A stretch of DNA of 64,000 nucleotides, taken from assembly GCA_015478895.1 (NCBI GenBank), contig JADMKK010000020.1, forward strand, positions 1 to 64,000, written 5' to 3'. This document shows positions 49,566 through 58,350 of this stretch, in pieces (position 1 is the stretch's first letter; each line of letters opens with the position of its first letter). Made by a program: the position numbers and the translations under genes. The notes under the pieces are model-generated. The model made no database searches. It worked only from the letters and a program-made list of their open reading frames with translations, and was not told the DNA's origin. Source of the DNA: Comamonas sp. GTDB taxonomy: Bacteria; Pseudomonadota; Gammaproteobacteria; Burkholderiales; Burkholderiaceae_C.

Positions 49566-50336
49566 ATGAGCGACGTTATTCTTCAAACCACCAACCTCAC
49601 CAAAGAGTTCAAAGGCTTCACTGCGGTGAGCAATGTGAACCTTTCGGTGCAACGCGGCAGCATCCACGCGCTCATCGGCCCCAATGGGGCGGGCAAGACC
49701 ACTTGCTTTAACCTGCTCACCAAGTTTCTAGAGCCCACTTCGGGCGAGATTCGTTTCAACGGCCAAGACATCACCCGTGAGGCGCCAGCACAAATTGCGC
49801 GCAGGGGGGTGATTCGCTCCTTCCAGATTTCCGCCGTCTTTCCGCACCTGACCCTGATGGAGAACGTGCGCATCGGCCTGCAGCGCAAGCTGGGTACGGC
49901 CTTTCATTTCTGGAAGAGCGAGAAAACGCTCAACCAGCTCAATGGCCGTGCCATGCAATTGCTGGCCGAAGTAGGGCTGGACGACATGGCCGATGAAGTC
50001 ACCGTGAACCTGCCTTATGGCCGCAAGCGTGCGCTGGAAATTGCCACCACGCTGGCGATGGAGCCTGAACTCATGCTGCTTGATGAACCCACGCAGGGCA
50101 TGGGGCATGAAGATGTGGATCGCGTCACGCAACTCATCAAAAAAGTCTCGGTGGGTCGCACCATCTTGATGGTGGAACACAACATGAAAGTCATCGCCAC
50201 CATTGCTGACCGCATCACGGTGCTGCAGCGCGGTGCGGTGCTGGCGGAAGGCGCTTACGAAGAAGTCTCCAACAATTCTTTGGTGATGGAAGCCTATATG
50301 GGTACGACCGATGGCCAGCTGCAAGGAGCGCACTGA
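49566..50336 (+). CDS. Branched-chain-type ABC transporter ATP-binding protein (LivG-like)
   Basis: 256 residues. Walker A LIGPNGAGKTTCFNLL, Q-loop FQISAVFPHLTLMENV, a signature region VNLPYGRKRALEIATTLA in place of the usual LSGGQ form (as in LivG), Walker B LMLLDEPTQGMG and switch His in VEHNM. It powers the importer with the LivF-like partner. ATG 49566 is the family start; GGAG lies about 12 bases before. The substrate is not known; the two binding proteins downstream decide it. Confidence 0.92.
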   Translation: MSDVILQTTNLTKEFKGFTAVSNVNLSVQRGSIHALIGPNGAGKTTCFNLLTKFLEPTSGEIRFNGQDITREAPAQIARRGVIRSFQISAVFPHLTLMENVRIGLQRKLGTAFHFWKSEKTLNQLNGRAMQLLAEVGLDDMADEVTVNLPYGRKRALEIATTLAMEPELMLLDEPTQGMGHEDVDRVTQLIKKVSVGRTILMVEHNMKVIATIADRITVLQRGAVLAEGAYEEVSNNSLVMEAYMGTTDGQLQGAH

Positions 50337-50337
50337 G

Positions 50338-51048
50338 ATGACGACCCCTGCACTTGAAATCCGTAATCTCGAAGCCTGGTATGGCGAATCCCACGTGCTC
50401 CACGGTGTGGACATCGTGGTGCAACCCGGGGAGGTGGTCACGCTGCTGGGCCGCAACGGCGCAGGGCGCACATCCACTCTGCGCGCTGTGATGGGTTTGA
50501 CAGGGGCACGCAAAGGCTCAATCAAGATCCACGGGCAAGAGACCATTGGTTTGCCGACCCACAAGATCGCCCACTTTGGCGTGGGCTACTGCCCCGAAGA
50601 GCGCGGCATTTTCTCCAGCCTGTCGTGCGAAGAAAACCTGCTGCTGCCGCCCGAACTGAACACGGGCCACGAAGGCATGAGCGTGGCAGAGATCTACGCC
50701 ATGTTTCCCAACCTGGAAGAACGCCGCCACAGCCAGGGCACGCGCTTGTCGGGCGGTGAGCAGCAAATGCTGGCGGTAGCGCGCATCTTGCGCACCGGCG
50801 CGCGCTTGCTGTTGCTTGATGAAATCTCGGAAGGCCTGGCCCCGGTGATCGTGCAAGCGCTAGCTCGCATGATCCACACGCTGCGCGCCAAGGGCTACAC
50901 CATCGTCATGGTGGAGCAGAACTTTCGCTTTGCTGCGCCCCTGGCCGACCGTTTTTATGTGATGGAGCACGGTCGCATTGTGGAGACCTTTGTGGCTACA
51001 CAGCTGCAAGAAAAGATGCCCGTGCTCACCGAATTACTGGGCGTTTAA
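50338..51048 (+). CDS. Branched-chain-type ABC transporter ATP-binding protein (LivF-like), Walker A Lys to Arg
   Basis: 236 residues, second ATPase. Walker A reads GRNGAGRTST: Arg44 replaces the lysine that contacts the beta/gamma phosphate. The rest is intact: CPEERGIFSSLSCEENLLL, signature LSGGEQQMLAVARIL, Walker B LLLLDEISEGLAP, VEQNF switch. ATG 50338 follows AAGGAGCGCACTGAG. I recall the Arg form in LivF relatives of Burkholderiales, so it may be lineage-specific and functional. Two bases after the LivG-like gene. Confidence 0.92.
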   Translation: MTTPALEIRNLEAWYGESHVLHGVDIVVQPGEVVTLLGRNGAGRTSTLRAVMGLTGARKGSIKIHGQETIGLPTHKIAHFGVGYCPEERGIFSSLSCEENLLLPPELNTGHEGMSVAEIYAMFPNLEERRHSQGTRLSGGEQQMLAVARILRTGARLLLLDEISEGLAPVIVQALARMIHTLRAKGYTIVMVEQNFRFAAPLADRFYVMEHGRIVETFVATQLQEKMPVLTELLGV

Positions 51049-51103
51049 GCCCGCTATTGCGCGTTCACGGAAGTTTGCTACCCAACAACAACTAGGAGAA
51101 TTT

Positions 51104-52303
51104 ATGCACGCAATTCGCACACCTTTGACTGCGCTGGCCCTATCGCTGGCCGTGGCCGGCTTGGCCCAGGCGCAGGGCGCTGACAAAGTAAAAATCGGCT
51201 TTATCACCGACATGTCCAGCAACTATGCCGACGTAGACGGTAAAAACGGCGCGCTGGCCATTCAGATGGCGATTGATGATTTTGGCGGCAAGGTGCTGGG
51301 CAAACCGATTGAGTTGCTGACGCAAGACCACCAGCACAAGCCCGACATCGCCGCCACCAAGGCACGTGAGTGGATTGACACGCAAAACCTGACCATGCTG
51401 TTTGGCGGCACCAACTCTGGCGTAGCGCTGGCGCTGGCCAAAGTAGCGCAAGAAAAAAAGCGTGTCTACATCAACAACGGCGCTGGTGCTTCTGCACTGA
51501 CCAATGAGCAATGCACGCCCTACACCATCCACTACGCGTATGACACGGTGGCGCTGGCCAAGGGCACGGGCGGCGCGGTAGTGGACAACGGAGGCAAGGA
51601 TTGGTACTTCCTTACGGCTGACTATGCCTTTGGCCACTCACTGGAGGCCGACACAGCCAGCGTGGTCAAGGCCAAGGGCGGCACTATCAAGGGCAGCGTG
51701 CGCCATCCTCTGAATGCTTCGGATTTTTCCAGCTTCTTGCTGCAGGCACAAAACTCCAAAGCGCAAATTCTGGGGCTGGCCAATGCCGGGGGTGACACCA
51801 TCAATGCCATCAAGGCAGCGCGTGAGTTTGGCATTAACAAGAGCATGAAGATGGCGGGCTTGCTGGTGTTTCTGACCGACATCCATTCGCTGGGTCTGAA
51901 GAACACCGAAGGTCTGTTGCTGACCACCAGCTGGGACTGGAACCTGAACGACGAAACCCGTGCGTTTGGCAAGAAGTTCATGGCCAAGACCAAGCGCATG
52001 CCTACCGACGTGCAGGCCGCCAACTACTCGGCCACCACCAATTACCTCAAGGCAGTGGAGAAAGCCGGCACTGTAGATGCCGACAAGGTCATGGAAGTGC
52101 TCAAAAGCACCCCGCTTAAGGATTTCTATGCCGAAGGCGTGATTCGCCCTGATGGCCGCTACGCCCACGATATGTACCTCATGCAAGTGAAGTCACCCGC
52201 TGAATCCAAAGAAGCGTGGGACTACTACAAGGTGGTGACCAAGCTCTCGGCAGATCAAGTCTGGACCACCAAGGCAGAAAGCAAGTGCGCGCTGTGGAAA
52301 TAA
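51104..52303 (+). CDS. ABC transporter periplasmic substrate-binding protein, copy 1
   Basis: 399 residues with signal peptide (LTALALSLAVAGLAQAQ) and a type I periplasmic-binding (LivJ/HAAT) fold: VKIGFITDMSSNYADVDGK, INNGAGASALTNEQCTPYTIHYAYDTVALAKGTGG, LTADYAFGHSLEAD, GLANAGGDTINAIKAAREFGI. AGGAGAA precedes the ATG. Relatives bind amino acids, amides or aromatic acids; the ligand here is unknown. Nearly identical in layout to copy 2. Confidence 0.92.
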   Translation: MHAIRTPLTALALSLAVAGLAQAQGADKVKIGFITDMSSNYADVDGKNGALAIQMAIDDFGGKVLGKPIELLTQDHQHKPDIAATKAREWIDTQNLTMLFGGTNSGVALALAKVAQEKKRVYINNGAGASALTNEQCTPYTIHYAYDTVALAKGTGGAVVDNGGKDWYFLTADYAFGHSLEADTASVVKAKGGTIKGSVRHPLNASDFSSFLLQAQNSKAQILGLANAGGDTINAIKAAREFGINKSMKMAGLLVFLTDIHSLGLKNTEGLLLTTSWDWNLNDETRAFGKKFMAKTKRMPTDVQAANYSATTNYLKAVEKAGTVDADKVMEVLKSTPLKDFYAEGVIRPDGRYAHDMYLMQVKSPAESKEAWDYYKVVTKLSADQVWTTKAESKCALWK

Positions 52304-52435
52304 CAGCTTTGATGGCTGGCCGCTGATTCACCGCCACCGCACTCGTTTTTGTGCTCCTCGCTCCCTATCGTGTTGGTCGCCCATTTGGGCATTGGTTTCT
52401 CAAGGCGTCAGCCACATCACCCAGGAGACAAGGCA

Positions 52436-53650
52436 ATGACTAAGCAGCGTAACTTCACCAAACTGGCCCTCATGCTGGGGGCCGCAGGCCTTATGGCCGC
52501 CACAGCCCATGCGCAAGCACCGTCGCAAGACAAGGTGCGCATTGGATTTGTGACCGACATGTCCAGCCTGTATGCCGACGTGGAAGGCAAAAACGGCGTG
52601 GTGGCCATGCAAATGGCCATTGATGACTTCGGCGGCAAGGTACTGGGTAAGCCGATTGAGTTGTTGTCGGCCGACCACCAGAACAAGGCAGACATTGCCG
52701 CCAGCAAGGCGCGTGAATGGATTGACACCCAGGGCATCAGTCTGATTTTCAGTGGCACCAACTCGGGCACCGCTTTGGCGGTTTCCCAAGTGGCCAACGA
52801 GAAAAAGCGTTTGCACGTCAACAATGGCGCGGGCACTTCGGCGCTGACCAATGAGCAGTGCAACCCTTACACCATTCACTACGCCTATGACACTGTGGCT
52901 CTGGCCAAAGGCACTGGCGGCGCAGTGGTGGAGCGTGGCGGCAAAGACTGGTTTTTTCTGACTGCTGACTACGCCTTTGGTCAGGCGCTGGAAGCGGACA
53001 CTACGGCTGTACTGAAAGCCAAGGGCGGCACGGTCAAGGGCAGTGTGAAGCACCCACTCAATGCCTCAGATTTCTCCAGCTTCTTGCTTCAGGCGCAAAG
53101 CTCTAAAGCCCATATTCTGGGCTTGGCCAACGCTGGTGGGGACACCATCAACGCCATCAAGGCGGCCAAAGAATTCGGCATTGACAAGAGCATGAAAACC
53201 GCAGGTCTGCTGGTGTTCCTGACGGACATCCATTCTCTGGGGCTGCGCAATACCGCAGGCTTGCTGCATACCACCAGCTGGTACTGGGACATGAACGACG
53301 AATCGCGCAAATTTGCCGACAAGTTCTTTGCCAAAACCAAGCGCATGCCCACCGATGTGCAGGCGGCCGACTACTCCGCCATGTGGCAGTACCTGAAAGC
53401 GGTGGAGGCTGTCAAAACCACGGAATCTGACAAGGTGATGGCCTACCTCAAGAGCACGCCGCTGTCAGACTTCTATGCCAAGGGCAGCATCCGTCCAGAT
53501 GGCACGTATGCCCATGACATGTACCTCGTTGAGGCCAAGTCGCCCGCTGAATCCAAAAAACCTTGGGACTACCTAAAGGTGTTGCAGACCTTGCCTGCGG
53601 ACACCGTCTGGACCACCAAGGCCGAAACCAAATGCGCGCTCTGGAAGTAA
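52436..53650 (+). CDS. ABC transporter periplasmic substrate-binding protein, copy 2
   Basis: 404 residues, tandem paralogue of the preceding gene, very similar along its length including the conserved SALTNEQCNPYTIHYAYDTVALAKGTGG and LTDIHSLGL segments. Signal peptide LALMLGAAGLMAATAHAQ. ATG 52436 is used, with CAGGAGACAAGGCA before it. Differences concentrate in the N-terminal lobe (LFGGTNSGVALA in copy 1 versus IFSGTNSGTALA here) and at hinge residues, hinting at different ligands feeding one permease. Confidence 0.92.
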   Translation: MTKQRNFTKLALMLGAAGLMAATAHAQAPSQDKVRIGFVTDMSSLYADVEGKNGVVAMQMAIDDFGGKVLGKPIELLSADHQNKADIAASKAREWIDTQGISLIFSGTNSGTALAVSQVANEKKRLHVNNGAGTSALTNEQCNPYTIHYAYDTVALAKGTGGAVVERGGKDWFFLTADYAFGQALEADTTAVLKAKGGTVKGSVKHPLNASDFSSFLLQAQSSKAHILGLANAGGDTINAIKAAKEFGIDKSMKTAGLLVFLTDIHSLGLRNTAGLLHTTSWYWDMNDESRKFADKFFAKTKRMPTDVQAADYSAMWQYLKAVEAVKTTESDKVMAYLKSTPLSDFYAKGSIRPDGTYAHDMYLVEAKSPAESKKPWDYLKVLQTLPADTVWTTKAETKCALWK

Positions 53651-53733
53651 CGTGACCCACGCACGCCTGCCATAAGCGGGTGTGCGCGCCACACGCACAA
53701 GAGCAACCTCATTCACCCAATAGCGTCTCTCTC

Positions 53734-54618
53734 ATGGAAATCTTCGGTGTTTCATTACCGGGCTTGCTCAGCCAGCTTTTGCTGGGGCTGGTCAATGGCT
53801 CGTTCTACGCAATTTTGAGCTTGGGGCTGGCCGTGATCTTCGGTCTGCTCAACGTGATCAACTTTGCGCACGGCGCACTGTTCATGCTGGGGGCCATGGT
53901 CACCTGGATGGGACTGAGCTATCTGGGCATCAACTACTGGGTCATGCTGGTGGTGGCGCCCATCGTCGTGGGCTTGTTCGGGGTGTTGATTGAGCGCTTC
54001 ATGCTGCGCTGGATCTATAAGCTTGACCACCTCTATGGCCTGTTGCTCACGCTGGGCTTGTCGCTGCTCATTGAAGGCGTGTTCCGTTCCATCTATGGTG
54101 TCTCGGGCCTGGGCTATGACACCCCCGAGCTGCTCGAAGGCGCGACCAACCTCGGCTTCATGATCCTTCCCAACTACCGTGCCTGGGTGGTGGTTGCTTC
54201 GCTGGTGGTGTGTTTTGCCACTTGGTTTGTGATTGAGAAAACCCGTCTGGGCGCTTACTTGCGCGCAGGTACGGAGAACCCGCGTCTGGTCGAGGCGTTT
54301 GGTATCAACGTGCCGCTGATGGTCACTCTGACCTATGCCTTTGGTGTGGGTTTGGCCGCCTTTGCCGGGGTACTGGCAGCACCGGTGTACCAAGTGACGC
54401 CGCTCATGGGGCAAAACCTCATCATCGTGGTATTTGCCGTGGTGGTGATTGGCGGCATGGGTTCCATCATGGGCGCCATCCTGACCGGACTGGGTCTTGG
54501 CGTGATTGAAGGCTTGACCAAAGTGTTCTACCCCGAAGCTTCATCCACCGTGGTGTTTGTCATCATGGTCATTGTTCTGCTGATTCGCCCCGCTGGCCTG
54601 TTTGGCAAAGAGAAATAA
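53734..54618 (+). CDS. Branched-chain-type ABC transporter permease (LivH-like)
   Basis: 294 residues, about eight helices: LLLGLVNGSFYAILSLGLAVIFGLLNVINFAHGALFML is the LivH signature; the ATPase-contact loop GTENPRLVEAFGI and FAGVLAAPVY follow. ATG 53734 is the family start; upstream in-frame codons are polar and unlikely. 15 bp before livM. Confidence 0.93.
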   Translation: MEIFGVSLPGLLSQLLLGLVNGSFYAILSLGLAVIFGLLNVINFAHGALFMLGAMVTWMGLSYLGINYWVMLVVAPIVVGLFGVLIERFMLRWIYKLDHLYGLLLTLGLSLLIEGVFRSIYGVSGLGYDTPELLEGATNLGFMILPNYRAWVVVASLVVCFATWFVIEKTRLGAYLRAGTENPRLVEAFGINVPLMVTLTYAFGVGLAAFAGVLAAPVYQVTPLMGQNLIIVVFAVVVIGGMGSIMGAILTGLGLGVIEGLTKVFYPEASSTVVFVIMVIVLLIRPAGLFGKEK

Positions 54619-54633
54619 GAAGGGGCACACACC

Positions 54634-55632
54634 ATGAACTCTCAAAAACTTGCATTCTTTGGCTACGGCGTGCTGCTGCTGGCTCTGATTTTTGCCCCCT
54701 TCTTTGGCGCCTACCCCGTGTTTGTCATGAAGCTGATGTGCTTTGCACTGTTTGCTTCGGCCTTCAATCTGCTGCTGGGCTACACGGGATTGCTGTCATT
54801 CGGTCACGCCGCATTTTTGGGTGGCGCGGCGTACATGGCAGGCCATGCCATCAAGGTGTGGAGTTTCACGCCTGAGCTGGGCATGCTCCTGGGAACTTTG
54901 GGCGGGGCAGCATTGGGCTTGCTGGCGGGCTGGCTGGCCATTCGCCGCCAGGGTATTTACTTTTCGATGATCACACTGGCGCTGGCGCAGATGCTGTTCT
55001 TTGTAGCGCTGCAAGCCCCGTTTACCGGCGGCGAAGACGGCCTGCAGGGCGTGCCGCGCGGCAAGCTGTTTGGCGTGCTGGATTTGAGCAGCGACCTCAC
55101 CATGTACTACGTGGCGCTGGTGGTCTGTGTGCTGGGCTTTTTGGTGATTGTGCGCACAGTGCATTCGCCCTTTGGCCAGGTGCTCAAAGCCATCAAGGAA
55201 AACGAGCCGCGCGCAATTTCCTTGGGCTATGACGTGGGCCGCTTCAAGCTGCTGGTGTTTGTCCTGTCTGCCGCCATTACCGGCTTGGCCGGTTCACTGA
55301 AAACCGTGGTGCTGGGCTTTGCCACGTTGTCGGATGTGCACTGGACATCGTCGGGCCACGTGGTGCTGATGACGCTCATGGGTGGCATGGGTACGCTGTC
55401 CGGACCCATTGTAGGTTCTGCCATCGTGGTGGCGCTGGAAAACAAGATTGGCGACTTTGGCAGCTTCATGTCCAAGCTCACCGGCGTGGAATGGTTTTCC
55501 ACGCTGGGTGAATCCGTCACCATCGTCACCGGCTTTATCTTTGTGATTTGTGTGCTCGCCTTCCGCCGTGGCGTGATGGGTGAAGTCATCGCTTGGCTGG
55601 CGCGCCGTAAAGGTGGCAGAAAAGTGCTGTAA
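54634..55632 (+). CDS. Branched-chain-type ABC transporter permease (LivM-like)
   Basis: 332 residues. ASAFNLLLGYTGLLSFGHAAFLGGAAYMAGH, QGIYFSMITLALAQMLFF, and the coupling helix KAIKENEPRAISLGYDVGRFKLL are LivM landmarks. Completes the importer; a strong terminator follows. Confidence 0.93.
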   Translation: MNSQKLAFFGYGVLLLALIFAPFFGAYPVFVMKLMCFALFASAFNLLLGYTGLLSFGHAAFLGGAAYMAGHAIKVWSFTPELGMLLGTLGGAALGLLAGWLAIRRQGIYFSMITLALAQMLFFVALQAPFTGGEDGLQGVPRGKLFGVLDLSSDLTMYYVALVVCVLGFLVIVRTVHSPFGQVLKAIKENEPRAISLGYDVGRFKLLVFVLSAAITGLAGSLKTVVLGFATLSDVHWTSSGHVVLMTLMGGMGTLSGPIVGSAIVVALENKIGDFGSFMSKLTGVEWFSTLGESVTIVTGFIFVICVLAFRRGVMGEVIAWLARRKGGRKVL

Positions 55633-55655
55633 GCCGTGCCGCTGACACGCTAAGA

Positions 55656-55687
55656 ATAAGAAAACCGCCCTCGGGCGGTTTTCTTAT
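55656..55687. terminator. Bidirectional terminator, near-perfect palindrome
   Basis: ATAAGAAAACCGCCC (55656-55670) and GGGCGGTTTTCTTAT (55673-55687) around TC. It can end the livM-like transcript (+) and the DTW gene transcript (-). Confidence 0.92.
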
Positions 55688-55732
55688 GTGCGCGATATGG
55701 GTATGGAGGATGCTTTCAGGCCGGAGCTGGCT

Positions 55733-56503
55733 TTAAGGGGAGCAGGGCACCAAGGCTTTGGCCAATTGCACATGGGCAGGGCCATCCGTTTGGGCAGGTT
55801 GCTGGTTCTTCGCAGCCAGATAGTGGTGGGTGTACACCTCCAGATACTGCTCCAGCACCTGGCCTGCATGGGCATCGCGTGCGTGCTGGCTGAGTTCCAG
55901 ACACAAGGCCGCCACCTCGCTGGTGCAAAAGTGGTCTTCGCGTTTGGAGCGACGCAATTGGTAGCGCGAGATTTGCTCAGGCTTGAGGCTCAGCACCGGA
56001 AAGCCATCCAGATACGGGCTCTTGCGAAACATCTTGCGTGCCTCTGACCATGTGGCGTCCAGCAAAATAAACAATGGTCGCTTAGCGGGGCTGACAGCCT
56101 CTGCAGGCAAGCTGGTTACTACACGCTCCGGCAACTGGGCATATTCGCTGGGAAACACCACATAAGGCTGCCACTGCGGATCGTTAAGCAAGGCAGTCAG
56201 GCCAGCATCAACCTCCAGACGGCTCCAGCCAAAGGCAAAGGTGTCTTGCACCACATCGGCAATCAGCCAGCCCGTGTTGCTGGGCTTGAGCGGCTCTGCG
56301 TCGTGCATAAGCAGGCACATGCCCGCCGTGGTGGGCAAAGACGGGCGCAAAGCACACAGGCAATGCGAAGGGCGCAAGCGGCAGCCTTCGCAGCGTTCCC
56401 CCTTGGGGCCGCCACGGGCTAAAAAAGGGCGCGTACTACGCGCAAGGCGAGCGGTGCGCAAACGCGCCACCGCATGGGGGAAGGACGGGGTAGAAGCAGA
56501 CAT
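55733..56503 (-). CDS. DTW-domain tRNA-uridine aminocarboxypropyltransferase (TapT-like)
   Basis: 256 residues. RCEGCRLRPSHCLCALRP cysteine-rich segment, then the DTW domain: LLMHDAEPLKPSNTGWL, LILLDATWSEARKMFRKSPYL (here D-A-T-W) and ISRYQLRRSKREDHFCTSEVAA. Family enzymes transfer the 3-amino-3-carboxypropyl group of SAM to uridine 47 of tRNA (acp3U). ATG 56503 chosen because further upstream sequence is Ala/Arg-rich and unlike the family. Confidence 0.9.
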   Translation of the reverse strand: MSASTPSFPHAVARLRTARLARSTRPFLARGGPKGERCEGCRLRPSHCLCALRPSLPTTAGMCLLMHDAEPLKPSNTGWLIADVVQDTFAFGWSRLEVDAGLTALLNDPQWQPYVVFPSEYAQLPERVVTSLPAEAVSPAKRPLFILLDATWSEARKMFRKSPYLDGFPVLSLKPEQISRYQLRRSKREDHFCTSEVAALCLELSQHARDAHAGQVLEQYLEVYTHHYLAAKNQQPAQTDGPAHVQLAKALVPCSP

Positions 56504-56553
56504 GGTCAAGCGGCAGATTGTCGCAGTTGCGGCCCTCGGCTGCTGCGCACGAC

Positions 56554-57165
56554 TCAGTGCCCGCCGCCCGCACACTCCAGCTCAAACACAGGCACCGCAG
56601 ATTTGCGACTGAGCCACAAGCCACCGCCCAGTTCGCTGAAGTGGTGTTCCAAACCCTGGCGATACAGTGCAGCGCGGTGGCGGAACAGGCGCGTATCGGT
56701 CAAATCTTCATCAATGATGTCGCGCTCATAATCTTCGCGCGCTACGGCTTCCAGGTACAGCGCGCCATTAGAGAGCTTGCCCAGGTTATGCAAAGCACGC
56801 TTGAGGTCTGGCGGGCTTAAATACGGCAAGACACCTTGGCAGATCACCAAGTCAAAAGGCTGGCTGGCTTGGTAATCCACCACGGAGCCACGTTCCCAGC
56901 CAAAGCGGCCACACAGGTAATCACTGAACTCCACACCGTGGTAGCTACAACCGGGAAAATGCTGCTGCACCACATCCTTCCACAAGCCAATGCCGCAACC
57001 TACGTCCAGCACACGCGCCACTGGCACACGCAGGTACTTCAAATAACTGCACACAAAAGTGCCCAGCCGCTCAATGTGCTCTGGGTCTACCACGCTGGTC
57101 TTTTTGTCGAAATAAAAGCGCTCGTAGTACGCCTCGTCAAACCATTGGTCGCTTGCTGATTGCAC
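56554..57165 (-). CDS. Class I SAM-dependent methyltransferase
   Basis: 203 residues. Motif I ARVLDVGCGIGLWKDVV, acidic GVEFSDYLC and motif IV LVICQGVLPYLS place it in the small-molecule/Methyltransf_25 group. The N-terminal WFDEAYYERFYFD is aromatic/acidic. Target unknown. Just upstream (on the minus strand) of the DTW gene, 50 bp apart. Confidence 0.82.
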   Translation of the reverse strand: MQSASDQWFDEAYYERFYFDKKTSVVDPEHIERLGTFVCSYLKYLRVPVARVLDVGCGIGLWKDVVQQHFPGCSYHGVEFSDYLCGRFGWERGSVVDYQASQPFDLVICQGVLPYLSPPDLKRALHNLGKLSNGALYLEAVAREDYERDIIDEDLTDTRLFRHRAALYRQGLEHHFSELGGGLWLSRKSAVPVFELECAGGGH

Positions 57166-57325
57166 TCGCCCTCCTTCAGGGATTGGGATATTTAAACAGC
57201 CTTGGAGTATGTGTCACAGGGCTTTTCGGCATGAGTCGGTGCGGAATAGAAGGTGGCCCGCATGACAAATTGAAGCCGCATAAGCCCGCTATTTACGCTT
57301 GCTTACTACCAAAAGTATGCATGAC

Positions 57326-57354
57326 TTGCTTCTAAGTGACAATTTCGTTATAAT
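57326..57354 (+). promoter_or_regulatory. Consensus sigma-70 promoter of the small RNA candidate
   Basis: TTGCTT (57326-57331), exactly 17 bases, TATAAT (57349-57354). The strongest sigma-70 match in the window; predicted start near 57360-57362. Confidence 0.7.
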
Positions 57355-57359
57355 CAATG

Positions 57360-57524
57360 CATTGTTTGCGCAAACAACGCTGTATCTCACACCAGCACTT
57401 CGAGTACTGCGAAGAAAAAAATACAAGTGACAGCTGCAGAGACGTTCTGCCGTAAAACGATGATCGCGTAAGAGTCATCGTCCACATACCTATACACAAA
57501 GCCCGCAGTTCGCGGGCTTTGTCG
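57360..57524 (+). ncRNA. Candidate structured small RNA with four stem-loops and terminator
   Basis: About 165 nt downstream of a consensus promoter. Hairpins in order: TTGTTTGCGCAAACAA (57362-57377); CTTCG/CGAAG (57398-57414); GCAGA/TCTGC (57436-57450); ACGATGA/TCATCGT (57457-57481); and terminator AAAGCCCGC/GCGGGCTTT (57498-57520). The only frame is a 32-codon frame whose ATG (57358) sits on the predicted start, so a leaderless peptide is unlikely. Does not resemble 6S, tmRNA, SRP or RNase P RNA as I know them. Could be a trans-acting or Hfq-type sRNA. Confidence 0.6.
57498..57524. terminator. Terminator of the small RNA candidate
   Basis: AAAGCCCGC, loop AGTTC, GCGGGCTTT, then GTCGTTTTC: strong stem, modest U-tract. 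The A run on the left lets it also end the minus-strand MHYT gene, whose stop is at 57534. Confidence 0.8.
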
Positions 57525-57533
57525 TTTTCTCCC

Positions 57534-58350
57534 TCACATGCTTTCCCGCAAATGGGGGGCGTACATGCGGTCGAGCGCCACGGCCAGACCTGCACCAATG
57601 ATCAAGCAGATCAGCACCACGGGTAGATGCAGTTCATTGAGCATGCGCAGTGCACTGTGGGTCGGCAATAGCTCTCGCGTGGTGCAAACCACCTCGGCCG
57701 CTGCCATGCCTGTGTAATGCATGGCGCTTACCGCCATCCCCATGACCAGCGCCGCCAGAATGCGCGTTTGCTGGGTATTGGTCTGAAACGCCAGCCACAG
57801 CCCCGCCGTTGCTGCCACAAAGGCAATCAGCATCGACAGCAGCACCATGCTCCAATCCCACAGAAAAAAGCCGCCAAAGTACATGCTGTGCATGCCCAAG
57901 TAATGCATGGCACTGACGCCCAGGCCCAGCAGGGCCCCTGCCAGCATCAGACGCGGCACGCTGTAGGGGTTGCGCGCCACAATGCTCAGCCCGCCAGATG
58001 GCGGAGCCCACTGCTGCTATCAGTGAAAGAATGGTTTCAGGCACGGCGTAATTGACCTGCAACGGCAGATTCAGCGCCAGCTGACCAATAAAGTGCATGG
58101 TCCACACCCCAATGCCACCGAATGCAATACCTGCCACCAACAAGGTCGCGTTATAGATGCGGCTGCTGGGCACAATGGTGCGCTGTTCGGGCTGGCCAAT
58201 AATCTTCTCAATCCGGTGGCTGGTGTGGGCCTCGCGGAACGTGTGCAGCTTATAGACCCCGGTCAAAGCGATATACGAACCCATCACCGCAAAACAATAT
58301 GAAAGCACCACTAAAACAGGGTTGTAGCTGATCGGGATAATTTCATTCAC
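57534..58350 (-). pseudogene. MHYT-domain membrane protein, frameshifted
   Basis: An MHYT sensor protein (seven helices, each pair ending in Met-His-Tyr-Thr-like motifs, proposed to bind copper and sense gases) split into two frames. The N-terminal half starts at GTG 58350 (AGGAG site before it) and runs through TMHFIGQLALNLPLQ; the C-terminal half, with AMHYLGMHSMYF and AMHYTGMAAA, is in another frame ending at 57534. The shift lies near 58007-58009 in a run of three C on the + strand. Joined, it would be about 271 residues, a normal length. True mutation or a sequence error cannot be told apart here. Confidence 0.75.

Noticed and set aside
57358-57457. 32-codon open frame inside the small RNA candidate
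   Set aside because: Its ATG sits at the predicted transcript start with no room for a ribosome site, and its sequence follows the hairpins; a leaderless peptide cannot be fully excluded.
57326-57524. 6S RNA, tmRNA or SRP RNA as the identity of the small RNA candidate
   Set aside because: No long central-bubble rod of 6S type, no tRNA-like ends or tag frame, and no SRP Alu/S-domain GGAA tetraloop arrangement.
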